This document shows, in pieces, positions 13,124 to 24,592 of a stretch of 64,000 bases of DNA; within the stretch, counting starts at the first letter, position 1; every line of letters begins with the position of its first letter. Under the pieces are notes generated by a model, which had not been told where the DNA came from, did not search any database, and was given only the letters and a program-made list of their open reading frames with translations. Made by a program: the position numbers and the translations under genes. This DNA comes from Anadara kagoshimensis (Eukaryota > Mollusca > Bivalvia > Arcoida > Arcidae), in NCBI GenBank assembly GCA_021292105.1, contig CM037871.1, forward strand, positions 34,965,997 to 35,029,996, given 5' to 3'.

Positions 13124-13284
13124 GCCGGTCATGCCGACAATGTTCCGACAAAAGCCAGCATGATTGAATTGCACACAAAAAGAATGAAAACTCAGCTTGA
13201 ATTGTGCCGTTTAACGAAGTCAATGATAACTAGTTGTCGTGGTGTTGTTTTGGTACTGTGATGGCAGAACATAATAGGCATGAC
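13124..13284. mobile_element. dispersed short element, copy 2 (pair with 8550)
   Basis: Aligns to 8550-8745 in the same orientation. It starts tcgccggtcatgcc, and the partner copy ends in the complement of that sequence. Confidence 0.55.
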
Positions 13285-13680
13285 TTAATCCACAGCATCA
13301 GCAACAAGTTTCTTGAATTTTAAGTTTTGATTCAAGTTAATATGGTGGATCTTGAGATTTTTTTTTCAATCATAAACCAGAAACATTATTTCCAGGTCAT
13401 TTCGTGAAAATTTTCTTTATTATTCAAACTATATTGGTTCTTTGGATGTTTCTGAACATGACACAAAAAAAATCATATTCATGTTCTACCAGTATCAGCT
13501 GCAGTGCCAATCTATCCATCAGAAACCCATGTGCACTACATGTATTGCACTAAACATTGTAGAGATTTAACGGTGCAGTAATAATTCTATAAGTCATGTG
13601 AACCATATCACTTTAACTAGAAATAATCAGTTCTGCAATGATGTCTTTCTAGCTACCATCAACTTTTTTGATACATATTA

Positions 13681-13863
13681 CAGTAAAACCTCGTTATAAT
13701 GCCCCTCGATAACTTTGCCACTGCACTTATCACCACACTATTTTGAAGTCCCAAAATCCATTTTGTTTATTTTTTTTATCCGCCTTCCCTAATTTATGGC
13801 TGAACCCTTTATAATACCAAAATTTGAGTGAACAAATGGTGGTGATGAATCGAGGTTTTACTG
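13681..13863. mobile_element. pogo/Tigger-like MITE, copy 1
   Basis: Ends CAGTAAAACCTCGTTATAAT and GAATCGAGGTTTTACTG. CAG-starting ends in TA context are typical of the pogo branch of Tc1/mariner. TA is present on the left only. Confidence 0.75.
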
Positions 13864-14309
13864 AATTGTTTTAGGGTTGGCTGCAAACATTTGCAGGCCA
13901 TGTAATTTAGGCTGAAATCTACAGCAATCAGTCTTAAGTCAGTAGGATACATAACACTTGATAAGAGTAAAACAATATACAATGTACTGTGATAAAATTT
14001 GAACCTGCTTGTCTTTAAGCTTTCATTTTCTGCATTAATGTTTTCTGTACTCTGAATATTGTTATTAGAGTTATCTCCCTTCTTCCATAAGATTTGTTGT
14101 TTTATATCAAGATATTTTTTTCTACAGCTATTTGTTTAGCTCAAATGAATGTAACTCATTATGCACCCATGCAAATAAAGTACACTGCATACAGTGCATA
14201 TCTTTAACCTTGTATACTGCTTCACCCTTCACACTGGTTGGTATCTTTCCTCACAGTTCTAGCTTGGAATGTCAGGACTAAGTGTTGTAAAGTCCTTGTT
14301 TCAGCAAGT

Positions 14310-14428
14310 TTAAAACTTGTTAGGGTGATTCTTTAACTCTTCTCCAATTCTTTTCTCAATCAGTGGTTGAACTAGTTGGTTGTAAGGGAAGTCACAACTG
14401 ACAAAAACTTGTTTTCCAGTTTTCTTGG
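14310..14428 (-). CDS. PSMG4: PSMG4 exon 3 with stop
   Basis: 119 nt encoding the conserved KQVFVS beta strand and the C-terminal helix. The stop TAA is at 14310-14312. Confidence 0.9.
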
Positions 14429-16385
14429 CTACAATCAAAAATAAAGAAATGAAACATTACAAACAAAACTAATGGAAAAAAAATCTCATACATATAGTCT
14501 TTATCTAAGGCTAAGTGTTCCAAATATTGACAAACCCAAGTATTCGAATAAATGACATCCAAATGTTCTCATTATGGACTCATCAAAGTATTCCATTTAT
14601 TGACTTAACCAAGCATTCAAAGTACATGCATTGAAATACCCATGTGCTCCAAATACTGACATATCCAAGTGTTCCAATTATTGACTTATCTTAGCATTTC
14701 AGGCACATGCATTGAAATACCCATGTGATCCAAATACTGACGTATTCAAGTGTTCTAAATATTGACTTATCTAAACGTTCCAAGTATTGAAATACCTATG
14801 GGCTTCAAATACTGACATATCAAAGTGTTCCGATAATTGACTTATCAAAACGTTCCAAGTATTGAAATACCTATGGGCTTCAAATACTGACATATCAGTG
14901 TTCCGATAATTGACTTATCTAAACGTTCCAAGTATTGAATACCTACGGGCTTCAAATACATACTGACATATCAAAGTGTTCCATTTATTGACTTATCTGT
15001 TCCAGTTCTGACCATTGGTTCCAATTACATGTAATGAATACCAAAGAACAACAATATACAATTATTGACTTTTGATGAGGTAAACATAAGGATTTATCAA
15101 ACTCAAAAAATTATATTCACTGAGGCTGTAGGCCAATGTGAATACTATGTTTTTGAATCCTTATGTCTACCTCATCAAAAGTCAATAATTTTTTTATTAT
15201 TTGACCAATGGTTTTTGTCACCATATTTTATTATGTTTTAAAATACAAAACGTAATAAAGTTTCGTTATTAGAAGTGTCCCTTGCTTTTTTCAATGTTAC
15301 ATCACATATTGTCATGTGCCTTTTTGTGCGGTAGACATTGCCCATTGTTATGTCATATGAACATTGCCTACTTTACTGCGCAATGAACATATCGATTTAT
15401 TAGGCTCGCCAATTGCCTTCACAGCTAATCAGAAAAGGGCAAAATCATTGGCCATATAATATTTTATATTTGTAACACCATTGTATAAGCAATACCATAC
15501 TAACCAAGTCTCTGAGCCATACAAACACTAGGTGAATCTGTTCCTCCAATAATAGGTGATGCTGTGGGAACGGAACTCTACAATATTAACATAAAGTTAA
15601 GTAAATTAGTTAACAATCAAATTCTAAAGCTTTATTTTAGGGGTCAAATAATGGGTTTGTTGTACAGATGTATGGTTAAGAATTTTCTGGGTTAGAGTAA
15701 TGGTTTGGGAGACTTTCTAATGTCCTTAACATAGAAATTACAATATGAAAGAAAATACAAATCAAATTACCTAACTAAAATCTAATTTGACTTAATCAAC
15801 CTACTATTAACCCCCAAAAACTGGAAAAGACAAAAAGTCACATTGGGGTTGAGTGGACAGGTTAACCAGACCAGTTATAAAATAGTCGTGAATATTTCAC
15901 TTATATTGGGATGGCATAAAATAAAGGTGAAGTGGCTGCATCTATTTTGTGCTTTTGCAATGGGCTCAAGGGAATAACAGGGAGGGTTCTTTAGCGTGTC
16001 ATGTTTTGGTTATAAGGTCTCTTCCAATTAACTTTCATTTCTAAATGTTGGGTATTTTGGAAGAACAACAGTCAACTCTGGTCAGGTTCAAACATCAACC
16101 TTCAACACATGAAGCGAGCACTCTTCTATATAGGCTTTGAGAAATAAAACGAAAAGTGAAAGAAAGAAATACAGTCCACGATATAGGTATTAAAAAACTT
16201 ACAAACTTGGTATTCATTGCAACAGACATTTCTCCAAATTTACCAGATGTCTGCCCGATCCACACATGGAAACTGTCATCTAGTTTTATAACTTGAAAAT
16301 GCATCAAATTCTCCATTATCTTATCAGAAAATGTGTAAACACAAGGTCTACCACATCCCACATTTTCGCTGTCTCCTTTTTCCAT
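14310..16385 (-). CDS. PSMG4: PSMG4, proteasome assembly chaperone 4 (complete, 3 exons)
   Basis: Small chaperone that, with PSMG3, helps assemble the 20S proteasome alpha ring in cytosol and nucleus. Exons, in coding order: 16203-16385, 15505-15577 and 14310-14428. The joined CDS is 375 nt, 124 residues plus stop; the human protein has 123. Splice sites are TTT|gtaagt, tattgtag|AGT, CTTG|gttagt and gattgtag|CC; phases 0 and 1 fit. Residues 20-60 (DKIMENLMHFQVIKLDDSF, HVWIG, MSVAMNTKF) match the human start (ARLWEQLVHFHVMRLTDSL, LWVG, LAVAMCSRY). AKKTGKQVFVSCDF matches ARKTNKQVFVSYNL. The C-terminus IGEELKNHPNKF matches IKEEMEAFPEKF. Intron 2 carries a minisatellite and a foldback element. 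Strand is the same as CERT1, about 15 kb downstream of it, with no sign of co-transcription. Confidence 0.92.
14515..15010. repeat. imperfect minisatellite in PSMG4 intron 2
   Basis: About 70-bp units built from ttccaaatattgacatatc and related half-units, repeated about seven times with drift. It is non-coding. Confidence 0.8.
15060..15190. mobile_element. foldback MITE in PSMG4 intron 2
   Basis: Long inverted arms. Left begins aattattgacttttgatgag, right ends ctcatcaaaagtcaataatt, with a short centre. The whole element can fold into one hairpin. Confidence 0.8.
15505..15577 (-). CDS. PSMG4: PSMG4 exon 2
   Basis: 73 nt encoding SSVPTASPIIGGTDSPSVCM then AQRL, the variable loop followed by the conserved AQRL. 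Donor is gttagt, ending in phase 1. Confidence 0.9.
15885..16135 (-). mobile_element. tRNA SINE family A, degraded copy
   Basis: Diverged relative of the SINE at 12588. Recognisable blocks are gaatatttcacttatat, agggttctttagcgtg, aactttcattt and gaagcgagcactct. It lies in PSMG4 intron 1. Confidence 0.6.
16203..16385 (-). CDS. PSMG4: PSMG4 exon 1
   Basis: 61 codons from the ATG. The donor gtaagt follows TTT. Start chosen because the similarity to human PSMG4 begins about 18 residues in, and no better ATG exists. Confidence 0.9.
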
Positions 16386-16565
16386 GCCGTTGTGTCTTAC
16401 AAGTCTACTTTCACTTTAATAACTTCCGGTTCAACCGGTGACAAAAAAGTGTAGCAAAATCACAGAAAAAAGTGTACACTTAATTCATTGTTCTGTTTTA
16501 TTTTCAAGTCCGAGCAAATATCGACAGTTCCTTTTACAATTCATTAAAAAAATATTATGACTTTT

Positions 16566-16763
16566 TATTTTACTTATATCAAGGTGATCAGTTCTGGGAT
16601 GGTGGAGGAAACTGGAGTGCCAGGAGAAAACCACTGATCTGCAAGCATGCGAAGGGACTTTCTCGCACTAGGATCATTCCCAAATAAGATTTGAACAATT
16701 GGTAGTGTGAGGCACTGTGATCTATAAGTACACTCTTTAGACCACTCAGTCACTGAGGCCACA
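16566..16763 (-). mobile_element. tRNA SINE family B, copy 1
   Basis: On the minus strand the head reads GGCCTCAGTGACTGAGTGGT, resembling a Ser/Leu-type tRNA A-box region, followed by a B-box-like stretch. The distal end retains ttttacttatatcaaggtg, the tail module shared with family A. A short open frame inside is not a gene. Confidence 0.65.
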
Positions 16764-17048
16764 ACAAATTAACAAGTAGACTGAACATCATCACAATTTA
16801 TACCTTACGGGTGTTGGTATCCTTTTATTGTCAATAACAAATTTACAAGAAACTTAATTTATAAGCCTAATGCTGTATTTTTATCAAATGTCTAATTTTG
16901 TAAACAACAACATTAAGTACCCACAACTTACATACTTGTATTGCAGCGAGTATATGCATGGATCACACAGTGGTTTTGCTAGCAAACCACATTATTTTAT
17001 ATATAGCCATTACCATAAGCATTTATAAATTAATAAATAAAATATGTT

Positions 17049-17183
17049 ACTCAACATTTAGAAAAAGTTATGGTGTTGATTTATTTTGTCGACATGTTTC
17101 GACAGTCCTGATGATGGCAGCCTAGCTGTCGAAACATGTCAACAAAATAAATCAATACCATACTTATTCTAAATGTTGAGTAC
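17049..17183. mobile_element. hairpin element with hammerhead-like core
   Basis: Two ~57-bp arms, roughly 90% complementary (actcaacattta... / ...taaatgttgagt), around a 20-nt centre. At the apex, ttcgacag and ctgtcgaa pair perfectly. The centre and right arm contain ctgatga followed by cgaaac, the conserved core of hammerhead ribozymes known from the ends of Penelope-like elements. Stem I of a standard hammerhead does not form next to this core, so activity is doubtful. Confidence 0.55.
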
Positions 17184-18419
17184 CATATTTCATTTATTTA
17201 TTTATTTATAATTACTTGTGGAACTCTACTGAATACCAGCTAGGTATACGTTTAGAATAATAGTAGCCATAATTAGTACCTTTGTGGTGTTGGTTTCCTT
17301 GGTTTTTTAACATTATCATTTATGTGAAACATTTTGGAAAAAGTGCTCATTGCAAATTGCAACAGAACATTATTTTACAAGAAAATGCCATGTATCTGTA
17401 GGATATATCTTATAGGATTGCATATCCTATTTAAATGATAGCTTCATACAAACATTATAGGGTATCACATGGTTCACTGGTACATTAGTAGAGCATCAAG
17501 TTGGATCCCAGTTGACCATTTTTCTTCCTACTGTTACATAAACTAAATGGCCAATATGATTAATAATCTGATATCTTTTTTTCATTTAAAGTTCCAGTGG
17601 TAACAAAAAATCACTGTCAATCTAAACAAATCAGTATGCCAATAATGAAAGTCTTCTTACCAAACAAAGGATCCAGTTCAACCCTGCTCCTAAAGCGCAC
17701 TTGCTAATAAAGCCCACAAGAAATTCTTTTTACACTTCAATTACATGCGAGTAAGGACATCTGTTTGTTCATAATACCGGTATTAGGCTTTCATTTTCAG
17801 GTTCCTTTATAAAAAAAGAGCTAGTTTTGGCTATAGTTCCAATGTATACATGTATTCATTTTACATCAACTCAAAATTATCTCACTTATGTATAATATAT
17901 TGAAACATTTGATCTACTGGTATAGTCCAAACTGATTGCAAATGGTGGTTTGATCTCAAATGTGTTATGTATGCAATTCAGTTTCATAACATTGTTAAAA
18001 TGCTCTCTAGTTTTCTATCATAATTTGAGTTGAGAAAGGATCTTTGTTTGCTCACAATGATTCAAATACTTTTCAGAGTATAAAATATAGTGCTCTCTTT
18101 AGCAACTAAAGTGTTCTTTTTTCAAATTCCACAGAGGCTTCAAGCCACATTGAAAATGCAAATTAATCTGGTAACAACCTTTATCTCTAGTGTGGAAAGG
18201 AGATGAAGATATTTCAGGTTAATTAGGTCATGATCACAGGGAAGGTTTGAGCCCAGAGTCTTGGACTTTTTAGCATGTTAAGGGACAATTAAAATGGCAC
18301 CAAATGACCATTTTAGCACATTTTCCAATCGACCAGATCTCCATTTTTTTATCAATTCATGTACTATATTCACACAGCAACATTTTAATAAGACTCTATA
18401 GCTAATGTTGCCTTCCCAA

Positions 18420-18470
18420 TACTGAGATGCTCTACCAACTGAGCTACCCAGCCATCTATTAAGCCTGGTC
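18420..18470 (-). other. tRNA-like SINE head fragment
   Basis: The minus strand reads GCTGGGTAGCTCAGTTGG then TAGAGCATCTCAGTA, a tRNA D-arm/A-box fragment without a clear T-arm. Probably a SINE remnant. Confidence 0.5.
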
Positions 18471-18487
18471 CATCACAATTTAAAGTA

Positions 18488-18672
18488 CAGTAAAACCTCG
18501 TTATAATGCTCCTTGATAACTTTGCCATCTCGCTTATCGCCACACTCTTTTTAAGTCCCAAAACCCATTTTGTTTGTTTTTCTTTATGAGCCTCCCTCAA
18601 TTTATTGCCAACCCCCTTTACAACGCCAAAATTTGACTGAACAAATGATGGCGATGAATCAAGGTTATACTG
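18488..18672. mobile_element. pogo/Tigger-like MITE, copy 2
   Basis: Same family as 13681 with similar length. Ends CAGTAAAACC and GGTTATACTG, with TA duplications at 18486-18487 and 18673-18674. Confidence 0.85.
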
Positions 18673-18896
18673 TATTATTAATTTGGTAACTCAACTCTAG
18701 CATCATCTAAAACATTTCCAATTTGAACCTACTCATAAATAATGAACACTTAATAGCTTCAAAACATGTTTTATTTTGAAAATATGAACATATGTATGGG
18801 ATAAAAGAATACCCAATATATAGATATATTATGTTGTATATGAATAGTTTTACACATGTACATGCACTTCATATGTCAGAGAGTGAGGAAAATTAA

Positions 18897-18986
18897 CATC
18901 ACCATGGTCATGTGTGTATGTACAACATACAATACAAAGCGTCACCATGGTTACATGTGTGTGTATGTACAACATACAATACAAGA
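18897..18986. repeat. ~50-bp tandem duplication
   Basis: Two copies of tcaccatgg...tgtgtatgtacaacatacaatacaa lie side by side. Confidence 0.8.
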
Positions 18987-19667
18987 TCACATTACATACT
19001 GGTAATAACAGTATTCCATTAGTAAGCTGTGTTATTAGGATCGGATTTTGTGGTCACCTGCTTACAAAGACAAATCAAATTTAAGTTTGGTGGCAATTTA
19101 AATAAGATTGGATTGAAAAAAAATATCACCTAAAAAAAACCACAGAAAATCTAATAATCTATAAAACATGTTAATGTATACCACTCAAATTACATAGTTA
19201 GACTTTATTCAAAGTGTTTTATTAACTACAAAGACTGGACTTCTTCCAAGATTTATCTCCCTTTTCAAAACAAAAATCATTATACATTTTACATGCAACA
19301 CTAAATCCAATTAAATTATCCATACTCAAGTAAAATTCTATGTAGAGTTTACCTTTATTTCATCCCTACAGGTGTCTAGTTCAGAAGGAGTGTTTACTGA
19401 ACAGTAAACCCAGTGTATCATCAAATTTACCATAGGAAATCCAAATTTCATATCTGCTCATGAAAGTATGGGGGGAGTTGGTTACATGTACTGTAGTTTG
19501 TTGTTTTTTGGAACCAACTTACTTATAAACTGATAATACATTTTAGTATGTAAAAAATTAGAAATCTAAAAACCATAACAGTTCAATAAATTAAATTGAA
19601 CAATCATTTTCAAGTGAAAAGTTGGAAGGTTATCACCTCATAGTTGTCTCCCCTTGAATTGTGGCGC

Positions 19668-19878
19668 TATAATCTGTCAGTGATATTGTGGCAGAGTGTT
19701 TATAAGCATGGGTGAATCTATTATACACGAGTAGGTTTTAATAACGTGTTGTCGTATGTGTATTTTCACACCTTCATGCGTTTGTTTATCAAAATCACCT
19801 TTATATGATTCTCATTTACATTTTACAGACTCTTCCATGTTTATAAACACTCTGCCAAAATATCGCTGACTGACTATA
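19668..19878. mobile_element. MITE, GTCAGCGATATTG family, copy 2
   Basis: Second copy of the element at 9595, about 211 bp, with ends ataatctgtcagtgatattg and atatcgctgactgactata. Confidence 0.8.
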
Positions 19879-19879
19879 A

Positions 19880-20730
19880 TAGATTTGTACAGACAGGACT
19901 TTAAGAGATATAACAATAAGCAAGTACAGTACATATATTATTATAATATTAAAAAAGTAAAAACGTAATGGGGGACATTATAAGTATCACATAGTACACA
20001 AGATTCCCAATATGATTCCATAAAACATAAATGGGGTAATATTTATGGGTTGCTGGGTTCTTATGAGAATGGAGAAGGTTTTTAGAACAATACAGAAAGG
20101 ACTGTTATGAGAATAAAGAAACAAGATGATGTGATGAAGAAAAGATGAAATGATTTGATGATTAAATCAAAAACACCAGTATATTACAAAAATTGAAATA
20201 ATAATTTCTGTACATAAAAAATCAGTAAATTAAATAAATATGTACATCTATAACACTTACTGGACCCTGTCACTATGGTAACACACATTAAACACTAAAT
20301 AGCAACACTTGTTAACATGTATCCCGGCAACGGCAATAAAAATACATCAAACAAAATTGATGCTTCTACTACTGAGCAAGAATTTATACATACACTGGTT
20401 GATATTTCCCATGTTTGTTGTTTGAATAGGACTAATGCTCTGCTGGTTATGATGGAAAGCTATCATAATCAAATGAAAATATCTCAGCTGAACCTGGAAG
20501 AAAAATGACAAAAAAGAATCACAGTTCCTCCTTAATATGATGAGGTATCATATGAGAACTCATTTTATCTTAAGAATATAAATGAAATACCAGTAGTTAA
20601 AACAGCTGAATTTTATTTTTTTTTCCCTACAAATGGGAATCATGTTAATAGGATTATACCCTATATAACTGAACAGGGATACTAGTGATATATGGCATAT
20701 CTTTTACTAGTAGGTACAATAATAAGAATT
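19880..20730. other. intergenic, nothing recognised
   Basis: AT-rich; the only open frame of note (20317-20508, plus strand) resembles nothing I know and lacks convincing splice sites. Confidence 0.4.
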
Positions 20731-20732
20731 GA

Positions 20733-21054
20733 GTTGAGTAATAGTGTTTAACATCCCAGTCAATAATATTTTACTTATATCGTGATTTTGCCAGCTACAG
20801 GCGGTGTAGATATTTTGCCTGTGCATTGCACTGATGGCATTATACAGCAGGGTTCTTTATTGTGCCAAGCCTACCATGACATGGGACCTCGTTTATTTTA
20901 ACTTTCCATAATTTCGTAATGTCAAATGCTTGACAAAAGAACAGTCACTACCCACTTTTAAGTCTCGGGTCAGACCCGGTTTAGGTTCGAACTTCGAACC
21001 CAAGACCTCCCACTTACGGAGTGAACACTATCAACTGAGTTACCGCAGTGGTAG
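20733..21054 (-). mobile_element. tRNA SINE family A, copy 2
   Basis: Starts gagttgagtaatagtgttta and ends at the tRNA-like head (accgcagtggt on the plus strand). The B-box region reads GGTTCGAAG on the minus strand. Confidence 0.85.
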
Positions 21055-21193
21055 TAATAAAGAATCTGTAGTGATAGTGATAAAGAATCGAGTCAATTAA
21101 TGGTGTGTAATTTAGAAGTTCTGGTTATAGATTAACACCTGAGAACAGCTTTGGTTGGTATACATGTCAAGTACATCTTCCAGCCACCACATG

Positions 21194-21373
21194 CAGTGGC
21201 GTATCCAGGATTCTATATTAAGGGGGTCACACTGACAAATTTCTAATTTGTGTTTTGGGACAAAAGCTATATAGAGCAGTCCTTACCCCATGTTATAGTG
21301 TGGTGAAGAGGTTGCGAAAATTTTAAGGGGCGGGGCACAGGCCAGGTGTGCCCCCGTCTGGATCCGGGCATGA
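21194..21373. mobile_element. hAT-like MITE
   Basis: Left end CAGTGGCGTATCCAGG is typical of hAT termini; the right end (ctggatccgggcatg) is a decayed complement. ACATG flanks both sides (21189-21193 and 21374-21378), a 5-bp duplication. Confidence 0.6.
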
Positions 21374-21504
21374 CATGTACATCATAAAATTGTTATCCAC
21401 CATTTCCATAACATTTAAAAACCTTGAAATATGTTTACTCAAGCTTACGCTTACTTGCCTTTCTTCATGACTTGGGCATACACATGTACAACTTGGAAAT
21501 TGAC

Positions 21505-21840
21505 CTTTATTGACCTTCCTAGCTGTGTGACCTTGAACCAGACATCTACCCAATGACCTATATAGCTGTGTGACCTTGAACCAGACATCTATTCAACGAC
21601 CTACCTAGCTGTGTGATTTTGAACCAGACATCTATTCAACGACCTACCTAGCTGTGTGATTTTGAACCAGACATCTATTCAACGACCTACCTAGCTGTGT
21701 GACCTTGAACCAGACATCTATTCAACAACCTACCTAGCTGTGTGACCTTGAACCAGACATCTATTCAACGACCTACCTAGCTGTGTGACCTTGAACCAGA
21801 CATCTATTCAATGACGTATCTAGCTGTGTGATTTTGAACC
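21505..21840. repeat. 43-bp minisatellite
   Basis: About seven copies of a 43-bp unit (acctagctgtgtgaccttga + accagacatctattcaacg + acct) with few differences. Confidence 0.9.
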
Positions 21841-22044
21841 TTATATATTTATTTACCCCCAGGTGTGATATACCTGGTACAAGTAAATAAGAAAGTTTTT
21901 ATTAAATGATTGTCTGTACACTTCATACACATAAGTTAAGGGTGGAGGTAGTGTAGACCTACATGTGAATTTTAAAAGATGGAAAAACCAGCATCAGTTC
22001 ATCCAGAACTGATAATGGTAACAAGTTGGTGGTTTCAGTGATAT

Positions 22045-22200
22045 GAAAGGAGGTGTATGTCTCTTAGAAAGGAGTAAATGAAAAAGGTCAAATCTAGGTG
22101 TATGTCCCTCCCTTAGAGTAAATGAAAAAGGGACAAAATCTATGCATATGTCCCTCCCTTAGAGAAAATGAAAAAGGGTAAAATGTAGATGTACATCTCT
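22045..22200. repeat. ~57-bp tandem repeat, three units
   Basis: Units contain tgtccctcccttagag and aaatgaaaaaggg. The outer units are more diverged. Confidence 0.75.
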
Positions 22201-23324
22201 CACAGAGTCAATGTAAAACAGATAAATCTTCTCTTACTTCATGCTAGAAATGATGATTCAATAGTTCCTGCTGACTTAAAACATCCTAACTAAAAGCTGC
22301 TACAGAATATAACAATCAAATTATGTATAATAAATAACATCAGCATGTCAATTAACAAAGTAACAGAGGTGTGCTCAAAATAGTATTCACTTGCCACTAC
22401 GCTCACACTGGACCTTAGAAATACCAGATCAAACAAGTGTATAACTACCAAATTGACTCTAAAATCTGGAAAAAAAAGAAACTATTCAATTTCAACATAA
22501 ACTGGTAATTTAAATGAACTGTTAACATTATTTGCATCAAATATATTCCAAAAATTATAGTATCATTTAATATAACCTAAAACAAAGGCAGAACAAGTGC
22601 TTACTCTGTAATTACAAATCAGATCCATCTGGTATTTCTAAAGAGCGGTGTGAGTGTAGCGAAGTCTATCTTGAACATGCCTCAGATTTGATATCTAACG
22701 TGACTAGGATGAAGAAGATAATCACAGTGAATAAGTTCTAGATTGAAATTTTAATATTCATTTATTCTATAATGCAACCATGGAAACATTCAGTTAAATT
22801 AAAAAATGTTTAGAACACAGAATTATGACAAATGTTACTATTATAATTACAAGGTTTTACATGAAGCAAACCCTAAATGTATATACACTTTATCTAAGAT
22901 CTGATCTTACACTATTTTTGATAAATATTACCTCTAACCCATCTATTAACCCAACACAGGTGATAAGATTCTAAAATCAAAACGATTTGAGCATTTTATA
23001 ATTTCATAATTTAAGATGCTGTGGAATGGCAGACATATTGGTAGAAGTGTGTCTATATATTGTGATGTATGCATTTTTCCACAAAACATTGTCGTTTTAA
23101 AACAAAACAATGCCTAGAAAAGTTTTGAAGAATCAATCGTTACATGCAATTATTTGAAAATCAATTATTTAGAAAAAATAGCTCTAAATATGGATATGCA
23201 AATAATGAAAAGAACAAAACCCCATTATGGCTGTTGTATTTTGGTTTTCAGCGCGCAAAAACCTCGAACATTGAATGTTTGAATGCTGTATAAATTATGG
23301 TTATCAGCTATATAAATTAAACCA
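22201..23324. other. intergenic, nothing recognised
   Basis: AT-rich sequence with no protein similarity. The segments near 22370-22440 and 22610-22680 are inverse to each other (gtgctcaaaatagtattcac / agcgaagtctatcttgaaca), hinting at a decayed TIR element. Confidence 0.4.
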
Positions 23325-24475
23325 GAGGCTCAGTGTGGCTGAGCCTGTATCGCTCACCTGACTAAAATGCTTTTAAAGCAAATTTGTATATATGCTTTTC
23401 CCATAGGGTCCAATGTGAAACAATGTTCTCCGCTGGCAGCCATGTTTTATGGCAGATCAGAAAATTTTTGGCAATCTATGTAAAGGACCTTCTATACATC
23501 ATTCCTGTAAAGTTTGGTTCAATTTGCTTCAGTCATTTCTGAGGACATGGTCAAAAATGCGTTTTTCCCATAGTGTCCAATGTTAAACTATCTTATACAT
23601 CATTCCTGTAAAGTTTGGTTCAATTTGTTTCACTAGCTTCAGAGGAGATAGGGTCCAATGTGAAACTATGTTCTCTGCTGGCAGCCATGTTTTTTGGCAG
23701 ATCAGAAAAATTTTGGCAATCTATGTAAAGGACCTTCAATACATCATTCCTCTAAAGTTTGGTTAAGTTTGCTTCAGTAGTTTTAGAGGAGATAGCCAAA
23801 AAATGTGTTTTTCCCATAGGGTCCAATGTTAAAATATGTTCCCAGCTGGCAGCCATGTTTTTAGGCAGATCATAAAAATTTCAGCAATCTTTGCAAAAGA
23901 CCTTCCATACATCATTCCTGTAAAGTTTTATTGAATTCGCTTCAGTCGTTTCAGAGGAGATAGCCAAAATGTGCGTTTTCCCATAGGGCCCAATGTTAAA
24001 CTTTGTTTGGCCCTGGCGGCCATTTCTTTTGGCGGATCAGAAAAATTTGGGCAATCTAAGTAAAGGACCTTACATACATTATTCCTGTAAAGTTTGGTTT
24101 AAATTGGCTCAGTGGTTTTAAAGAAGATAGCAAATATATGTTTTTCCCATAGGGTCTAATGTTAAACTATCTTCATGTTTTTTGACAGATCCGAAAAATT
24201 TTGGCAATCTAAGTAAAGGACCTTCCTCACACCATTCCTGTAAAGTTTGGTTAAATTTGCTTCAGTCATTTTTGAGGAAATAGTCAAAAATGCATTTTTC
24301 CCATAGGGTCCAATGTTAAACAATCTTCTGCGCTGGCAGCCATGTTTTTTGGCGGATCAAAAAAATTTCGGCAATCTAAGTAAAGGACCTTCTATACATC
24401 ATTCCTCTAAAGTTTGGTTAAAATTGGTTCAGGGGTTTCAGAGGAGATAGTTAAAACGTGAAAAGTTTACAGACA

Positions 24476-24506
<31 letters not shown>

Positions 24507-24592
24507 AGACTGACGGACTGACGGACTGACGGACGACGGACGCCGAGTGATGGCAAAAGCTCACATGGCCTTTAGGCCAGGTGAGCTAAAAA
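23325..24592 (+). mobile_element. hairpin-ended element with ~165-bp tandem units, copy 1
   Basis: Starts with an 8-bp hairpin (AGGCTCAG / CTGAGCCT), then gtatcgctcacctg. About six 165-bp units follow; each carries cccatagggtccaatgt and gtaaagtttggttcaa. Next comes a GACT/GACGG simple repeat (about 24470-24545). It ends in a larger hairpin (AGCTCAC-TGGCC / GGCCA-GTGAGCT) directly before ctaaaa. The unit length is a multiple of 3, which creates spurious open frames. There is no transposase. The layout resembles the pearl elements of bivalves and non-autonomous Helentron (HINE) elements; that placement is an inference. Confidence 0.7.

Noticed and set aside
16574-16762. 62-codon minus-strand frame
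   Set aside because: Coincides with a SINE family B copy.
17640-17720. Minus-strand stretch CALGAGLNWILCL before gtaaga as an exon
   Set aside because: Only about 45 nt, no recognisable family, and no neighbouring exon with matching phase.
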